NCBI GenBank assembly: GCA_918272565.1
Contig: CAKJYW010000011.1
Location: 1-63,913 of the forward strand
Direction of reading: 5' to 3'
Length of the DNA: 63,913 nucleotides
From: Bacilli bacterium
GTDB taxonomy: Bacteria > Bacillota_I > Bacilli_A > ML615J-28 > CAG-698
This document shows positions 7,127 through 15,485 of the stretch, piece after piece. Each line of letters begins with the position of its first letter. Position 1 is the stretch's first letter. The notes below the pieces were generated by a model. That model had not been told where the DNA came from, did no database searches, and saw nothing but the letters and a program-made list of their open reading frames with translations. A program made the position numbers and the translations under genes.

Positions 7127-8774
7127 ATGTGACAAATTCCTAGACAATGGAGTAATAAGAGATCCAATAACATTCAAGCCGGGATTAAATGCTATTGTAG
7201 GAGATTCAGAAAAGTCAAACTCAATAGGTAAATCAACAATGCTTATGATTATTGATTTCTGCTTTGGTGGAGATGACTATACTACAAAAGAAGCCGACAC
7301 TATAAATCACGTAGGTAATCATACTATCTTCTTCACTTTTGAATTCAAAGGCCAAAAGTATTATTATTCAAGATCAACAAATAATCCAAAAATAATATAT
7401 GAATATTATGACAGTGATTATACAAGAGAAAAAAAGAAAATTCATTATGAAGCATTTAAAAAAGATTTACTAAATCAATATGAACTAGATGATTTAGGAT
7501 TAACATTTAGACAAATCGTGGGAAGATTTTTTAGAATCTATAATAGAAAAACGCACAATGAAATGCGTCCACTAAATGCTGATGTCAGAGAGGATGATCA
7601 ATCAGGTATTGAATTCTTATTAAAAATGTATTCTCTTTATGGGGATTTGGATGATCAAACAAAAGAATATGACACAGCCAATGATAAAAAGAAATTATAT
7701 GACAATTTGAGAAGATATAAAGCAGGTTTTATAGCATCAAATCAAGATGAATACGAAAAGAATAAAAAAGAAATAAGATCACTCGAAGACGAATTGGAAC
7801 TTCTTCTTCAAGAAAATAAAAAGGGATTATCAGAAACCAATATTGTTAATGCTTCAATTAAAAACGAATTGAAATCTCAAAGAGATAAATTAAGATATCA
7901 AAAGAGGCAAGAGGAAAAGAAATTAAAAGAAATCGACTTTGATAATTCCTACGAAGAAGAGAGTCTAACATCAAAGTTCAGTTCCTTACAAGAATTCTTC
8001 CCAGAAATCAACATTCAGAACATTACAAAATACGAAAAATTCCATAGAGATGTTAAAAAAATCATTTCAAAAGAAATAAAAGAAAATAGAAAAGACATTG
8101 AAGATTCCATTGCAATTATTGACGAAAAGATAAGTGAATTAAATATTAAATTAGCAGAATTCAAGGAAATACCAGATGTATCTGAAGCTATTTTAGCAAG
8201 ACATAATCAGATACATACTAGATTAAATGAATTAAGAAATGCTAATGAAAATTATGACAAAAGAGAAATTGCTGTTGATGAATTAAAAAGAGCAACAAAC
8301 GGATATGAACAAGCAGTAAATTTAAAAACTAGAGAGTTGCAGAGAATAGTGAATCAAGGAATGTCAGAAATAAATAATAGTTTTGAAAGCGGAAATAAAT
8401 ATCCACCAATGCTACAAATCAATTCCTTAAAAAGTTATGCATTCAATACACCTAATGATACAGGAACCGGAAGCAGATTCAAAGGAGTTGCTGTTTTTGA
8501 TTTAGAAGTTCTAAAATCTACACTTCTACCAGCAATAATACATGATTCAATAATGTTTACTAATATAGAAGATCCTACAGTTGCAACGCTTTTATCATTG
8601 TATGAAGAGCAAACAAGCAAACAAATATTTATTGCATTTGATAAATTTGATAATAGGGGAAGTGAAATTGATGAAATATTAAATAGAAACAAAGTACTTC
8701 AATTGTCAGATGAACCACATGCATTATTTGGAAATCAATGGAATAAAAAGGAGGAAGACAATGGTCAGTTATAA
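7110..8774 (+). CDS. ABC-3C ATPase, DUF2326 family
   Basis: 554 aa from GTG at 7110, chosen because a near-perfect ribosome site (GAGGAGGTGA) lies 6 nt upstream. P-loop at residues 31-43 (GDSEKSNSIGKST), long coiled coil at about 170-420 (Lys/Glu-rich), and a C-terminal DUF2326-type segment (LLPAIIHDSIMFTNIEDPTV, then KQIFIAFDKFD) containing the second half of the ATPase. This SMC/Rad50-like layout is typical of the motor of ABC-3C conflict systems, thought to act on DNA or nucleoprotein. It overlaps the regulator gene downstream by 14 nt, tying ABC-3C and restriction genes into one operon. Confidence 0.8.
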   Translation: MLIEIRCDKFLDNGVIRDPITFKPGLNAIVGDSEKSNSIGKSTMLMIIDFCFGGDDYTTKEADTINHVGNHTIFFTFEFKGQKYYYSRSTNNPKIIYEYYDSDYTREKKKIHYEAFKKDLLNQYELDDLGLTFRQIVGRFFRIYNRKTHNEMRPLNADVREDDQSGIEFLLKMYSLYGDLDDQTKEYDTANDKKKLYDNLRRYKAGFIASNQDEYEKNKKEIRSLEDELELLLQENKKGLSETNIVNASIKNELKSQRDKLRYQKRQEEKKLKEIDFDNSYEEESLTSKFSSLQEFFPEINIQNITKYEKFHRDVKKIISKEIKENRKDIEDSIAIIDEKISELNIKLAEFKEIPDVSEAILARHNQIHTRLNELRNANENYDKREIAVDELKRATNGYEQAVNLKTRELQRIVNQGMSEINNSFESGNKYPPMLQINSLKSYAFNTPNDTGTGSRFKGVAVFDLEVLKSTLLPAIIHDSIMFTNIEDPTVATLLSLYEEQTSKQIFIAFDKFDNRGSEIDEILNRNKVLQLSDEPHALFGNQWNKKEEDNGQL

Positions 8775-8961
8775 TAAACTTTGGAAACTTTTAATTGATA
8801 AAAAAATGAATAAAAAGGACTTAATTAAATTATCAGGTATTAGCACTGCATCAATGTCTAAACTTGTTAAAGGACATAATATTCAAACAGATGTTTTATG
8901 CAAAATATGCAAAGCATTAAATTGTGACTTTTGTGATATCATGGAATTTATTCACGAATAA
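8761..8961 (+). CDS. Cro/CI-type HTH regulator (restriction arm)
   Basis: 66 aa from the ATG at 8761 with GGAGG upstream (inside the ATPase gene). The whole protein is one helix-turn-helix domain: KLWKLLIDKKMNKKDLIKLS-GISTASMSKLVKG-...-LCKICKALNCDFCDIMEF. Small regulators of this family commonly sit beside DNA methyltransferase and restriction genes, acting like control proteins. It is about half identical to the regulator at 11.73-11.95 kb that precedes the methyltransferase. It lies between the ABC-3C genes and the restriction enzyme and probably times their expression, perhaps via the GGTTAT repeats. Confidence 0.85.
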   Translation: MVSYNKLWKLLIDKKMNKKDLIKLSGISTASMSKLVKGHNIQTDVLCKICKALNCDFCDIMEFIHE

Positions 8962-8974
8962 TTAGGAGGCAAAA

Positions 8975-9709
8975 ATGATAAATACACTAGAAGATTTTAT
9001 AAGAGAATATACCAAAATATGCAATATGGGGTGGATAAAAACACATAGGAGCGGAAATACAGGAATAGGAAAAACACTCGAAGATTTATTAGGTATTGAA
9101 GAAAATAATTTGGATGCACCAGATTTTGGAGAATACGAACTAAAATCATGTAGAATTAATGCAAATAGTATGCTAACAATGTTTACCAAAACACCTCTAC
9201 CATCTAAAGCTGCAAACCATCTAAGAGAAACCTTCGGCTATCAAAGCGATGCATACGATAACAATGAAAAGGTTCTTCATTCAACTCTTTCTGCAGATAG
9301 ATTCGTCAAGATAGCTGATACAGGAAGGCAATTAAAAATACTATGTTCACCTGACAAGATTTCAATTGTATCAGAAGATAACGTAGAACACGCATATTGG
9401 CCTCGTGAACAACTACGTAGTGCTTTTGAAAAAAAATACAAAGGTAAATTTGTATATGCAAAAGCTGATTCAAGGGGCGAAGGAGCAAATGAAGAATTTA
9501 AATTTTTTGAGGCATATGAAATATCCGATTTCAATTATTCATCATTTGTTTCATTACTTGAACAAGGAAAAATCTATGTTGATTTAAGAATAGGTCAATA
9601 TCACGACGGTGCAAAAAAAGGCCAAACACACGATCACGGAACAGGGTTTAGAATAAAAGAATCAGATCAATATTTACTATTTAAAAAAATAAATAAAATT
9701 GTTGGGTAA
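8975..9709 (+). CDS. MvaI/BcnI-family type II restriction endonuclease
   Basis: 244 aa; strong ribosome site (AGGAGG) 5 nt before the ATG. The PD-(D/E)XK core is visible as TGIGKTLEDLLGI (Glu36), PDFGEYELKS (Asp50, Glu55, Lys57), the signature of the MvaI/BcnI group. Known members are monomeric enzymes that cut CCWGG or CCSGG; whether this one has the same target is unknown. Length fits the family. It ends facing the methyltransferase gene across a shared bidirectional terminator, so the two arms converge. Last gene of the ABC-3C operon. Confidence 0.85.
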   Translation: MINTLEDFIREYTKICNMGWIKTHRSGNTGIGKTLEDLLGIEENNLDAPDFGEYELKSCRINANSMLTMFTKTPLPSKAANHLRETFGYQSDAYDNNEKVLHSTLSADRFVKIADTGRQLKILCSPDKISIVSEDNVEHAYWPREQLRSAFEKKYKGKFVYAKADSRGEGANEEFKFFEAYEISDFNYSSFVSLLEQGKIYVDLRIGQYHDGAKKGQTHDHGTGFRIKESDQYLLFKKINKIVG

Positions 9710-9712
9710 AAG

Positions 9713-9740
9713 AAAAAGCAGGAGGCTTTCCTGCTTTTTT
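9713..9740. terminator. Bidirectional terminator between restriction and methyltransferase genes
   Basis: AAAGCAGGA (9715-9723) pairs with TCCTGCTTT (9729-9737) with A-run before and T-run after, so it can end transcription from both convergent operons. Confidence 0.85.
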
Positions 9741-11739
9741 ATCTTTTTCGTAGAACTACAATATGTTCCATAGTCATTGTCGTTGATTTTTCTCCAGCTA
9801 CATTACTTGGCGAATTTAGAGATGGCATTACTTTATTTGGAATATTTCTATCAATTGTATAAACATAGTCCATTCCACATTCATTTGCCATTTCAGAAAT
9901 AATAACGTCAGTTAGCAACAATTCTCCTTTGACAGTTCTATTTCCAACTACCCAAAATTGATAGCCATCTTTCTTTGTTTTCTTCGAAATACTTTTTATA
10001 GAATCATTTAAATCCAAATAAAAACTATAAACATCGCCAGCTCTTTCCAAATCACTATTAATAATCTTTTCAAGCGATTTTTTTAATGTAGAACTTGGCA
10101 ATAAAAACTCAAAACCATTTCTATATTTTTTACCGCCCATTAAAGATTTATCAACACCTAATATTTCTTTTTCAGATAAATCATATAAATTTAACCACTG
10201 CAAAGATAATCTACTATACTCACCATATGCTACAGTTGTTCTACTATCTCCATATGGTGGAGAAGTAATAATAAGGTCAAAAGTATCATTAGGAACGTCA
10301 ATTAAATCACAAGCACTATTTTTGTATATATTTACAGTAGAATGATTTTCTTTCTTTTCAAGTTCTATTACAAAATCATTCATCTTTTCAATATTTTTAT
10401 CAAGTATCTTTAAGAATTCATTAGAAACATTAGGATTAAAGTTTTTCAATTTATCAACAGGTATTCTATACATTTTAAACTCACCTGTTCTTCTATTTGA
10501 AACATATCTAATTGTTTCACTGAAAGCAACTAGAATAAAATCTTTAATATCTTTGTTTTCTATTTTATTTATTTCTGATTTTATAATTGAAAGTTCTAAA
10601 ATAACATGTGGCTTAAACCAATAACCAATATTTTTGAATGATGGAATATCTATATTAATATTATTTGCTTCATAATATTTTCGTAAATATGATGGAGCGT
10701 CTTCTCCCCATCCGGTCTTTGACGATAAATCAAGTTTATATTCATTTTCAAAATAGTTATCAATTACTGAAATGTGATTTTGTAATTCACATTTAATATG
10801 ATTAATTCTTTCAGTTAGTTCTTTTGACTCTTTTTTCAAATCTAATATATTCAATGGTGTTGTTTTTACTTTAGATAAAAATATAGCAAGAGGATTAATG
10901 TCATTACCAGCAATCAAATCTAATCCAGCTAGCATTCCTTCAACCAATACAGTACCAGATCCAGAAAATGGGTCAAACAACGTATTAATTGTTGTTATTT
11001 CATTCATTATACGCAATATATTTCTGCTAATTGGGCATACCATCATAGCAGGATAGTTATGAATACCATGAGTAAACTCTCTTACATCTTCTTCTTTGAA
11101 ATCCCAATAATCGATAGGCAGTTTTTTTAATTTAGAAATCAACAATTCATCATTTTTAGTCATATTATATCTATACTCCTTTTTTTCTTCTTCAATTTTA
11201 ATATTAGGTTCGTGTGTTTTTACTTCAACCGTACATATTGTATCGTTATGCCAACCTCCATGAGGGACCATTAAAATTCTTTGAATTTCAAAACCATATT
11301 TTTGGCCGATGCCTCCGCTATTCCATCCAAAGGTAATTACCTTTCCACCAATCTTAACTATTCGTGATATTTCTTTTTTATGATTGCCCCAAAAAGATGC
11401 TTTTGTTGTATCCCATGTAACATTTAATCCAACATTATTATAGCATTCACTGACTTGTCTAGGTGAATATGGGGGATCATATAAGACGCCATCAACGGAA
11501 TTATCTTCAAATATTTTTAAAAAATCTAGAGCATCTAAATGATAATCAGTATCAAATATTGTATTTAAATCATTAGTTATTCTTGCAATTCTATTCTTAT
11601 TCGCAAACGGATCAATCCACAATCTTGTTTTATCTACTTCTTGATCAAGCAAGTCCTTTATTGGTTTAATATCAAAGGTGTTGCTATTAGGCATAGCCCA
11701 AACACGATCAATCTTTATTTTCTTATCGTTAGTTTCCAT
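9739..11739 (-). CDS. Two-domain DNA methyltransferase (DPPY plus SPPY)
   Basis: 666 aa from the ATG at 11739, chosen because GAGG lies 6 nt upstream; it overlaps the regulator gene by 11 nt. Domain 1 (about 1-180) has a weak motif I (WIDPFANKNRIA) and a clear catalytic DPPY (88-91). Domain 2 (about 200-666) has motif X (HNYPAMM), AdoMet-binding motif I (FDPFSGSGT, 256-262) and catalytic SPPYG (493-496), typical of N4-cytosine enzymes. It should protect sites cut by the convergent MvaI/BcnI-type enzyme. Two catalytic centres in one chain are unusual; BcnI-like systems are known, as I recall, to carry two N4-cytosine methyltransferases, and this may be the fused form. Confidence 0.8.
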   Translation of the reverse strand: METNDKKIKIDRVWAMPNSNTFDIKPIKDLLDQEVDKTRLWIDPFANKNRIARITNDLNTIFDTDYHLDALDFLKIFEDNSVDGVLYDPPYSPRQVSECYNNVGLNVTWDTTKASFWGNHKKEISRIVKIGGKVITFGWNSGGIGQKYGFEIQRILMVPHGGWHNDTICTVEVKTHEPNIKIEEEKKEYRYNMTKNDELLISKLKKLPIDYWDFKEEDVREFTHGIHNYPAMMVCPISRNILRIMNEITTINTLFDPFSGSGTVLVEGMLAGLDLIAGNDINPLAIFLSKVKTTPLNILDLKKESKELTERINHIKCELQNHISVIDNYFENEYKLDLSSKTGWGEDAPSYLRKYYEANNINIDIPSFKNIGYWFKPHVILELSIIKSEINKIENKDIKDFILVAFSETIRYVSNRRTGEFKMYRIPVDKLKNFNPNVSNEFLKILDKNIEKMNDFVIELEKKENHSTVNIYKNSACDLIDVPNDTFDLIITSPPYGDSRTTVAYGEYSRLSLQWLNLYDLSEKEILGVDKSLMGGKKYRNGFEFLLPSSTLKKSLEKIINSDLERAGDVYSFYLDLNDSIKSISKKTKKDGYQFWVVGNRTVKGELLLTDVIISEMANECGMDYVYTIDRNIPNKVMPSLNSPSNVAGEKSTTMTMEHIVVLRKR

Positions 11740-11950
11740 CTTCATCCTCATCAGGAACAATTTCAACAATTTCCTCAATATTACAATTTAAGGCCTTACA
11801 AATTCTTTCCAATACTTCTGTTGTTACATTTTCACCATTAGTTAGTTTATTAATTGTTGAAGGGCTTAATCCAGTCAGTTCACGAAGTTCAGATTTATTT
11901 AAATTCTTATCAATCATTAATTTCCACAATTTATTATATGATAGCGGCAT
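11729..11950 (-). CDS. Cro/CI-type HTH regulator (methyltransferase arm)
   Basis: 73 aa, single HTH domain: KLWKLMIDKNLNKSELRELT-GLSPSTINKLTNG-...-LERICKALNCNIEEIVEIV and a short acidic tail (PDEDEDGN). Close paralogue of the regulator at 8761-8961. Good ribosome site (AAGGAAGG) and a consensus promoter just upstream; a GGTTAT hexamer falls between them. Its stop overlaps the start of the methyltransferase, so the pair is coupled. Probable control protein coordinating modification with restriction. Confidence 0.85.
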   Translation of the reverse strand: MPLSYNKLWKLMIDKNLNKSELRELTGLSPSTINKLTNGENVTTEVLERICKALNCNIEEIVEIVPDEDEDGN

Positions 11951-11976
11951 AAAGATAACCTTCCTTTTACACTATA

Positions 11977-12005
11977 ATTATATCACAATAATTTTGCGAT
12001 TGCAA
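11977..12005 (-). promoter_or_regulatory. Promoter of the regulator-methyltransferase operon
   Basis: Minus strand: TTGCAA (12000-12005), 17-nt spacer, TATAAT (11977-11982); a near-consensus vegetative promoter about 30 nt before the regulator start. Confidence 0.8.
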
Positions 12006-12069
12006 ACTTTTTTTACATTTTCTCGTATTATTTTCTTGAAAATATAAAATGTATAAATCATGAAACATA

Positions 12070-12096
12070 TAAAAAAGGACCACTAAAAAGTGATCC
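12070..12096 (-). terminator. Terminator-like hairpin
   Basis: On the minus strand GGATCACT-TTTT-AGTGGTCC (one G-T pair) is followed by TTTTTT. It lies 120 nt beyond the 65-aa gene and would also insulate the methyltransferase operon promoter. Confidence 0.7.
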
Positions 12097-12184
12097 GATT
12101 TATAATTTGAGAAAAATTTTACAATTTTAGTATTTTAAATGCCTTTTTTCGTTAATTTTGAGAAACAAGTATCGCAAAAGAGAA

Positions 12185-12206
12185 ACTATTGATTTTATTC
12201 AATAGT
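12185..12206 (-). terminator. Hairpin directly after the 65-aa gene
   Basis: ACTATTGA (12185-12192) pairs with TCAATAGT (12199-12206); minus-strand continuation is TTTCTCTTTT, a moderate U-tract. Confidence 0.5.
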
Positions 12207-12218
12207 GCCTCAAGTAGA

Positions 12219-12416
12219 TTATAATCGAGTAAATTTTTGTTCTAGGCCTAATAACAATGCATTGAATGTCTTAGTATCCATTACTATTGCATCAAGTTCA
12301 ATATCTTCTTCTTTTGAATAAGTTATTGAATATGTTTCTTTTTGAACATCGATAGTAACAACTTCAAATTTATCGAAACCTACTTCTGTGAAATAAATTT
12401 CCTCAAAAGGTTTCAT
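12219..12416 (-). CDS. Hypothetical small protein
   Basis: 65 aa, acidic, beta-rich in appearance (FDKFEVVTIDVQKETYSITY), no motif recognised. Ribosome site GGAGAAA about 10 nt upstream supports the start. It stands alone between terminator hairpins and the next small gene, with no clear functional context. Confidence 0.6.
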   Translation of the reverse strand: MKPFEEIYFTEVGFDKFEVVTIDVQKETYSITYSKEEDIELDAIVMDTKTFNALLLGLEQKFTRL

Positions 12417-12502
12417 TGTAAAAATTTTCTCCTTTCTATTAAGATAAACATATTATATCACTTATTTTTGATAAAGACAAAATGAAAGCGTACTATATCA
12501 AT

Positions 12503-12808
12503 CTACAAAGTTTTTAAGTATTCTATAATTTCAAAATCCGATTCAATTGCATGATTAAATTGTTTATTTCCGTTTGGACCTCTAAATAACAAACAATTTG
12601 AATTACAAGATGAAGTCAATATCCAATAAGGAACATTTCTAAGTTTTATTGACATAGCTTGCCCATCACTTTTCTCGAGGTATTGCAAAATGGATTGACT
12701 ATTGCCCAATGTTATTTTTACAAAGCTAGATTCAATATTATCACCATATAAAATGGCTGTAACATCATTTGGATTAATACAAGATAATAATACTTCTCTA
12801 TATGTCAT
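12503..12808 (-). CDS. Hypothetical protein
   Basis: 101 aa from the ATG at 12808, preferred because AAGGGG stands 8 nt upstream; a TTG further upstream would add six residues but overlap this site. Mixed alpha/beta composition with a Cys-containing centre (TSSCNSNCLLF). No family recognised. Lies downstream of RlmCD after its terminator and is therefore probably a separate unit. Confidence 0.55.
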   Translation of the reverse strand: MTYREVLLSCINPNDVTAILYGDNIESSFVKITLGNSQSILQYLEKSDGQAMSIKLRNVPYWILTSSCNSNCLLFRGPNGNKQFNHAIESDFEIIEYLKTL

Positions 12809-12868
12809 AGTTAAAATCCCCTTCAATATATTTTAATAATTAAAACGCTTTGTTACGTTACGTTTCAA

Positions 12869-12891
12869 TTCTTATTACTACGTAATAAGAA
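12869..12891 (-). terminator. Hairpin after rlmCD
   Basis: TTCTTATTA (12869-12877) pairs with TAATAAGAA (12883-12891). AT-rich with little U-run, so moderate support. Direct GTTACGTTACGT repeats follow it. Confidence 0.45.
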
Positions 12892-12898
12892 ATCAAAC

Positions 12899-14260
12899 TT
12901 AATTTTTATTTTTAGTGTTCCCAGCCCGGTTCGTTAAAAGGCAGACACTCTCAACATGATATGACCAAACAAACATATCTACCAAGCACCCTTTGTCAAT
13001 ATTATAATCACCTAGTAGTTCTTTTAAATCACGAGCAAGTGTGTGGGGATCACAAGAAACATATATTACTTTCCTTGGCTTAAGTTTCTTAATTGCATTT
13101 AAAAAGCTAACTGTAGATCCACTTCTTGGAGGATCCATTATAATACAATCAACTTTTGCATTAGACTTAGCTAGATTAACAAGATAGTTTGTGGCATCAT
13201 CTAAGACAAACTGAATGTTTTTTATTTTATTATAATTAGCATTCATCTTGGCATATTGTACTGATTGTTTGTTGTTCTCTACTCCAATAACCTCTTTTAC
13301 ATGTCTTGCTACAGCCATTCCAATCGTACCAACACCGCAATATGCATCGATAACTACATCATCTTTATTAAATTCACCAAATTCAATAACTTTGTTATAT
13401 AGTTTTTCAGCTTGCAAAGGATTTACTTGATAAAAAGTTTTTGAAGATATCCTATAATTATTGCCACATAACTTATCTTCAATAAATCCAGGGCCATATA
13501 AAACTCGCTCTTGGTCTCCTAGAATAATAGAAGTCTTCCTACTATTGTAGTTTTGAATGATTGTTGTGATGTATGGACATTTATCCCTTAATCTTTTTAT
13601 AAACTCGCTTCGAGCAGGGAACATCTCACCATTAGTTACAATAGTAACCAGTACTTCCCCACTTGAAAAAGCTTCTCTAATTAAAGCAAAACGAATTATC
13701 CCTGTCCTTTTATCTTCATTATATGGAGTTATATTTAAATCTTTAATGATCTTCGCAATACAACCAGCTATTTCGTTTTGTCTTTCGCTTTGAACTTTGC
13801 AATATTCTAAAGGAATTACTCTATGACTATCTTCTTCATAAAAACCATAGACTATTTTCCCATCTTTCATTTTATATGCAACTTGCATCTTATTACGGTA
13901 GCCATCTTTTTTGTTACTTTCAATGATTTCTTTCATTGAATAGTTAATCTTGTTTTCTTTGAAAAGTCTATTTACTAAATCCATCTTAAAAGATAGGCCC
14001 TCGTTATAATTCATATGTAATATCTGACAGCTTCCACATCTTTGATAAATCTTGCAATCTACATTTTGCCTAATATTAGATTCTCTTAAAAGTTTTACTA
14101 GCTTACACCTTTCAGTGTATTTATCATACTCAATAACACCTATTTCTTTTGGTAGCAAGTAGGGAACTAAGACCTTTTTCTTTTTATCAATAAACGCTTC
14201 ACCTTGGGCAGTATCATTTATCCCTATACATTTAACTTCAAATTTCTTAATGTTTTCCAT
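12899..14260 (-). CDS. rlmCD: 23S rRNA (uracil-C5)-methyltransferase, RlmCD/TrmA family
   Basis: 453 aa. N-terminal TRAM-like OB domain (1-60), then the iron-sulfur cluster cysteines (C..(K)CGSC, about 78-84, with an upstream partner Cys), and the Rossmann methyltransferase domain: DAYCGVGTIGMAVA (AdoMet site), MDPPRSG, and the catalytic Cys in YVSCDPHTLARDL. In Bacillota a single enzyme usually makes m5U747 and m5U1939, hence RlmCD; the RlmD-only function cannot be ruled out. Follows a hydrolase gene by 2 nt and is probably co-transcribed with it. Confidence 0.85.
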   Translation of the reverse strand: MENIKKFEVKCIGINDTAQGEAFIDKKKKVLVPYLLPKEIGVIEYDKYTERCKLVKLLRESNIRQNVDCKIYQRCGSCQILHMNYNEGLSFKMDLVNRLFKENKINYSMKEIIESNKKDGYRNKMQVAYKMKDGKIVYGFYEEDSHRVIPLEYCKVQSERQNEIAGCIAKIIKDLNITPYNEDKRTGIIRFALIREAFSSGEVLVTIVTNGEMFPARSEFIKRLRDKCPYITTIIQNYNSRKTSIILGDQERVLYGPGFIEDKLCGNNYRISSKTFYQVNPLQAEKLYNKVIEFGEFNKDDVVIDAYCGVGTIGMAVARHVKEVIGVENNKQSVQYAKMNANYNKIKNIQFVLDDATNYLVNLAKSNAKVDCIIMDPPRSGSTVSFLNAIKKLKPRKVIYVSCDPHTLARDLKELLGDYNIDKGCLVDMFVWSYHVESVCLLTNRAGNTKNKN

Positions 14261-14262
14261 AA

Positions 14263-15030
14263 TTATCCTATCTCTAAATCCATAAATTCTAAGATATCAT
14301 CAATCAACTCTTTTGGATTATCACTAATTAGCATTAGATGTGTAAATCCATCATAAATCTTAAGTTCTTTTACTTCATTAGTACACATGTTATATAACTC
14401 TTCAACTGCTTTATATGGAACAAGTTGATCCATCTTACTCCACAAAATTAAAGTAGGATTCTTTATCTCTTTTAAATCTTTATTACAATTAATAACGATA
14501 TCCCTAAATTCTTTATAAGCATGCCAAATATAAGTCTTAAGGTATTTTCTTAAAGTATATGAAGCGCATTTCTTTTGATCAACTGTAAAACTTTTTAACA
14601 TCTCTTTATAAGCTGCTTGATCAGCCTCATCCTTTTTTAGAATTGACTTTTCTAGTGCCCTAAACTTACTCATCGCATATGTTCCACCATTAACAAAAGC
14701 AATCGGATTAAAATAACGGTTTGCTGGAGCAAGAAGAATCAGCTTATTGAACTTTCTTACCCCTGATAGATATGTAGCCAAAGCTCCACCCATCGAATAA
14801 CCTAAAACATCAATGTCATCATAATCCTTTTTTAAATAATCAAAAGCATCTAAGACACATTTAAATGTGTCTTTGGCATTGAAATTATTATAATCATATA
14901 TTCCTTTATCACCATGCCCTGGTAAAATGGGGCGGTAAACAAAAACATATCTCTTGTTAACTTCATCCATTATTGAATCAAAATCATTCATCTCGCTAAT
15001 GAACCCATGAATCATAAGTAATGCTTTCAT
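14263..15030 (-). CDS. Alpha/beta hydrolase (carboxylesterase/monoacylglycerol lipase-like)
   Basis: 255 aa. Oxyanion region MIHGF, nucleophile elbow GYSMGG (Ser near residue 99), acid in LWSKMDQLVPY, and His in GFTHLML give a complete Ser-Asp-His triad. The short cap region resembles Est30/monoglyceride lipase-type enzymes; the substrate is not predictable. No signal peptide, so cytoplasmic. Two nucleotides before rlmCD. Confidence 0.8.
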   Translation of the reverse strand: MKALLMIHGFISEMNDFDSIMDEVNKRYVFVYRPILPGHGDKGIYDYNNFNAKDTFKCVLDAFDYLKKDYDDIDVLGYSMGGALATYLSGVRKFNKLILLAPANRYFNPIAFVNGGTYAMSKFRALEKSILKKDEADQAAYKEMLKSFTVDQKKCASYTLRKYLKTYIWHAYKEFRDIVINCNKDLKEIKNPTLILWSKMDQLVPYKAVEELYNMCTNEVKELKIYDGFTHLMLISDNPKELIDDILEFMDLEIG

Positions 15031-15062
15031 ACTAACACCTTCTTATACTTATATTATAACAA

Positions 15063-15087
15063 AAAGATGGAGTAAAACTCCATCTTT
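15063..15087 (-). terminator. Terminator of the 131-aa membrane gene
   Basis: AAAGATGGAG (15063-15072) pairs with CTCCATCTTT (15078-15087); the minus strand continues with a TTTTT run. It separates the unit from the hydrolase-rlmCD unit. Confidence 0.85.
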
Positions 15088-15089
15088 AA

Positions 15090-15485
15090 TTATAGATCAA
15101 CAACATCTTTGTTGTTTTTATCTTCACTTGTTGCTTCCTTTTCATCTTCAACTCTAACAAAACTCTTTCTAAGTCCGTGTGGGAAGAAGATATAGAAGAT
15201 TGGAATAGTTAAGAATAGTACCCAACCAGGATGCCACCAATTAATAGTGAATCCTAATACTAAATACACAACCACAACAATCAAAGAATAACTAATAGTT
15301 ATCTTTTGAAGACCAGTGATAATTGGTGAAAGTGGAATTAATAAAAATGCAAGTAAACTCCACCACCTCTTATCTTCAGGTAAATATACAAATAGCAAGA
15401 CAAACGCAATAAGTGCAATAAACGCACTTGCAGCTACAAACTTAGCTCTAAACTTAAAATTTTCTTTTAATTTAATTTTAGCCAT
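15090..15485 (-). CDS. Small integral membrane protein
   Basis: 131 aa with about four hydrophobic helices (18-33, 42-58, 65-80, 86-102) and a charged C-terminal tail (EDEKEATSEDKNNKD). No conserved motif seen. Its start overlaps the end of the 290-aa membrane gene upstream by 8 nt, so the two are translationally linked and may form one complex. Confidence 0.65.
   Translation of the reverse strand: MAKIKLKENFKFRAKFVAASAFIALIAFVLLFVYLPEDKRWWSLLAFLLIPLSPIITGLQKITISYSLIVVVVYLVLGFTINWWHPGWVLFLTIPIFYIFFPHGLRKSFVRVEDEKEATSEDKNNKDVVDL

Noticed and set aside
8435-9534. Minus-strand frames inside the ABC-3C/restriction operon
   Set aside because: Antisense shadows of recognised genes with no promoter or ribosome site.
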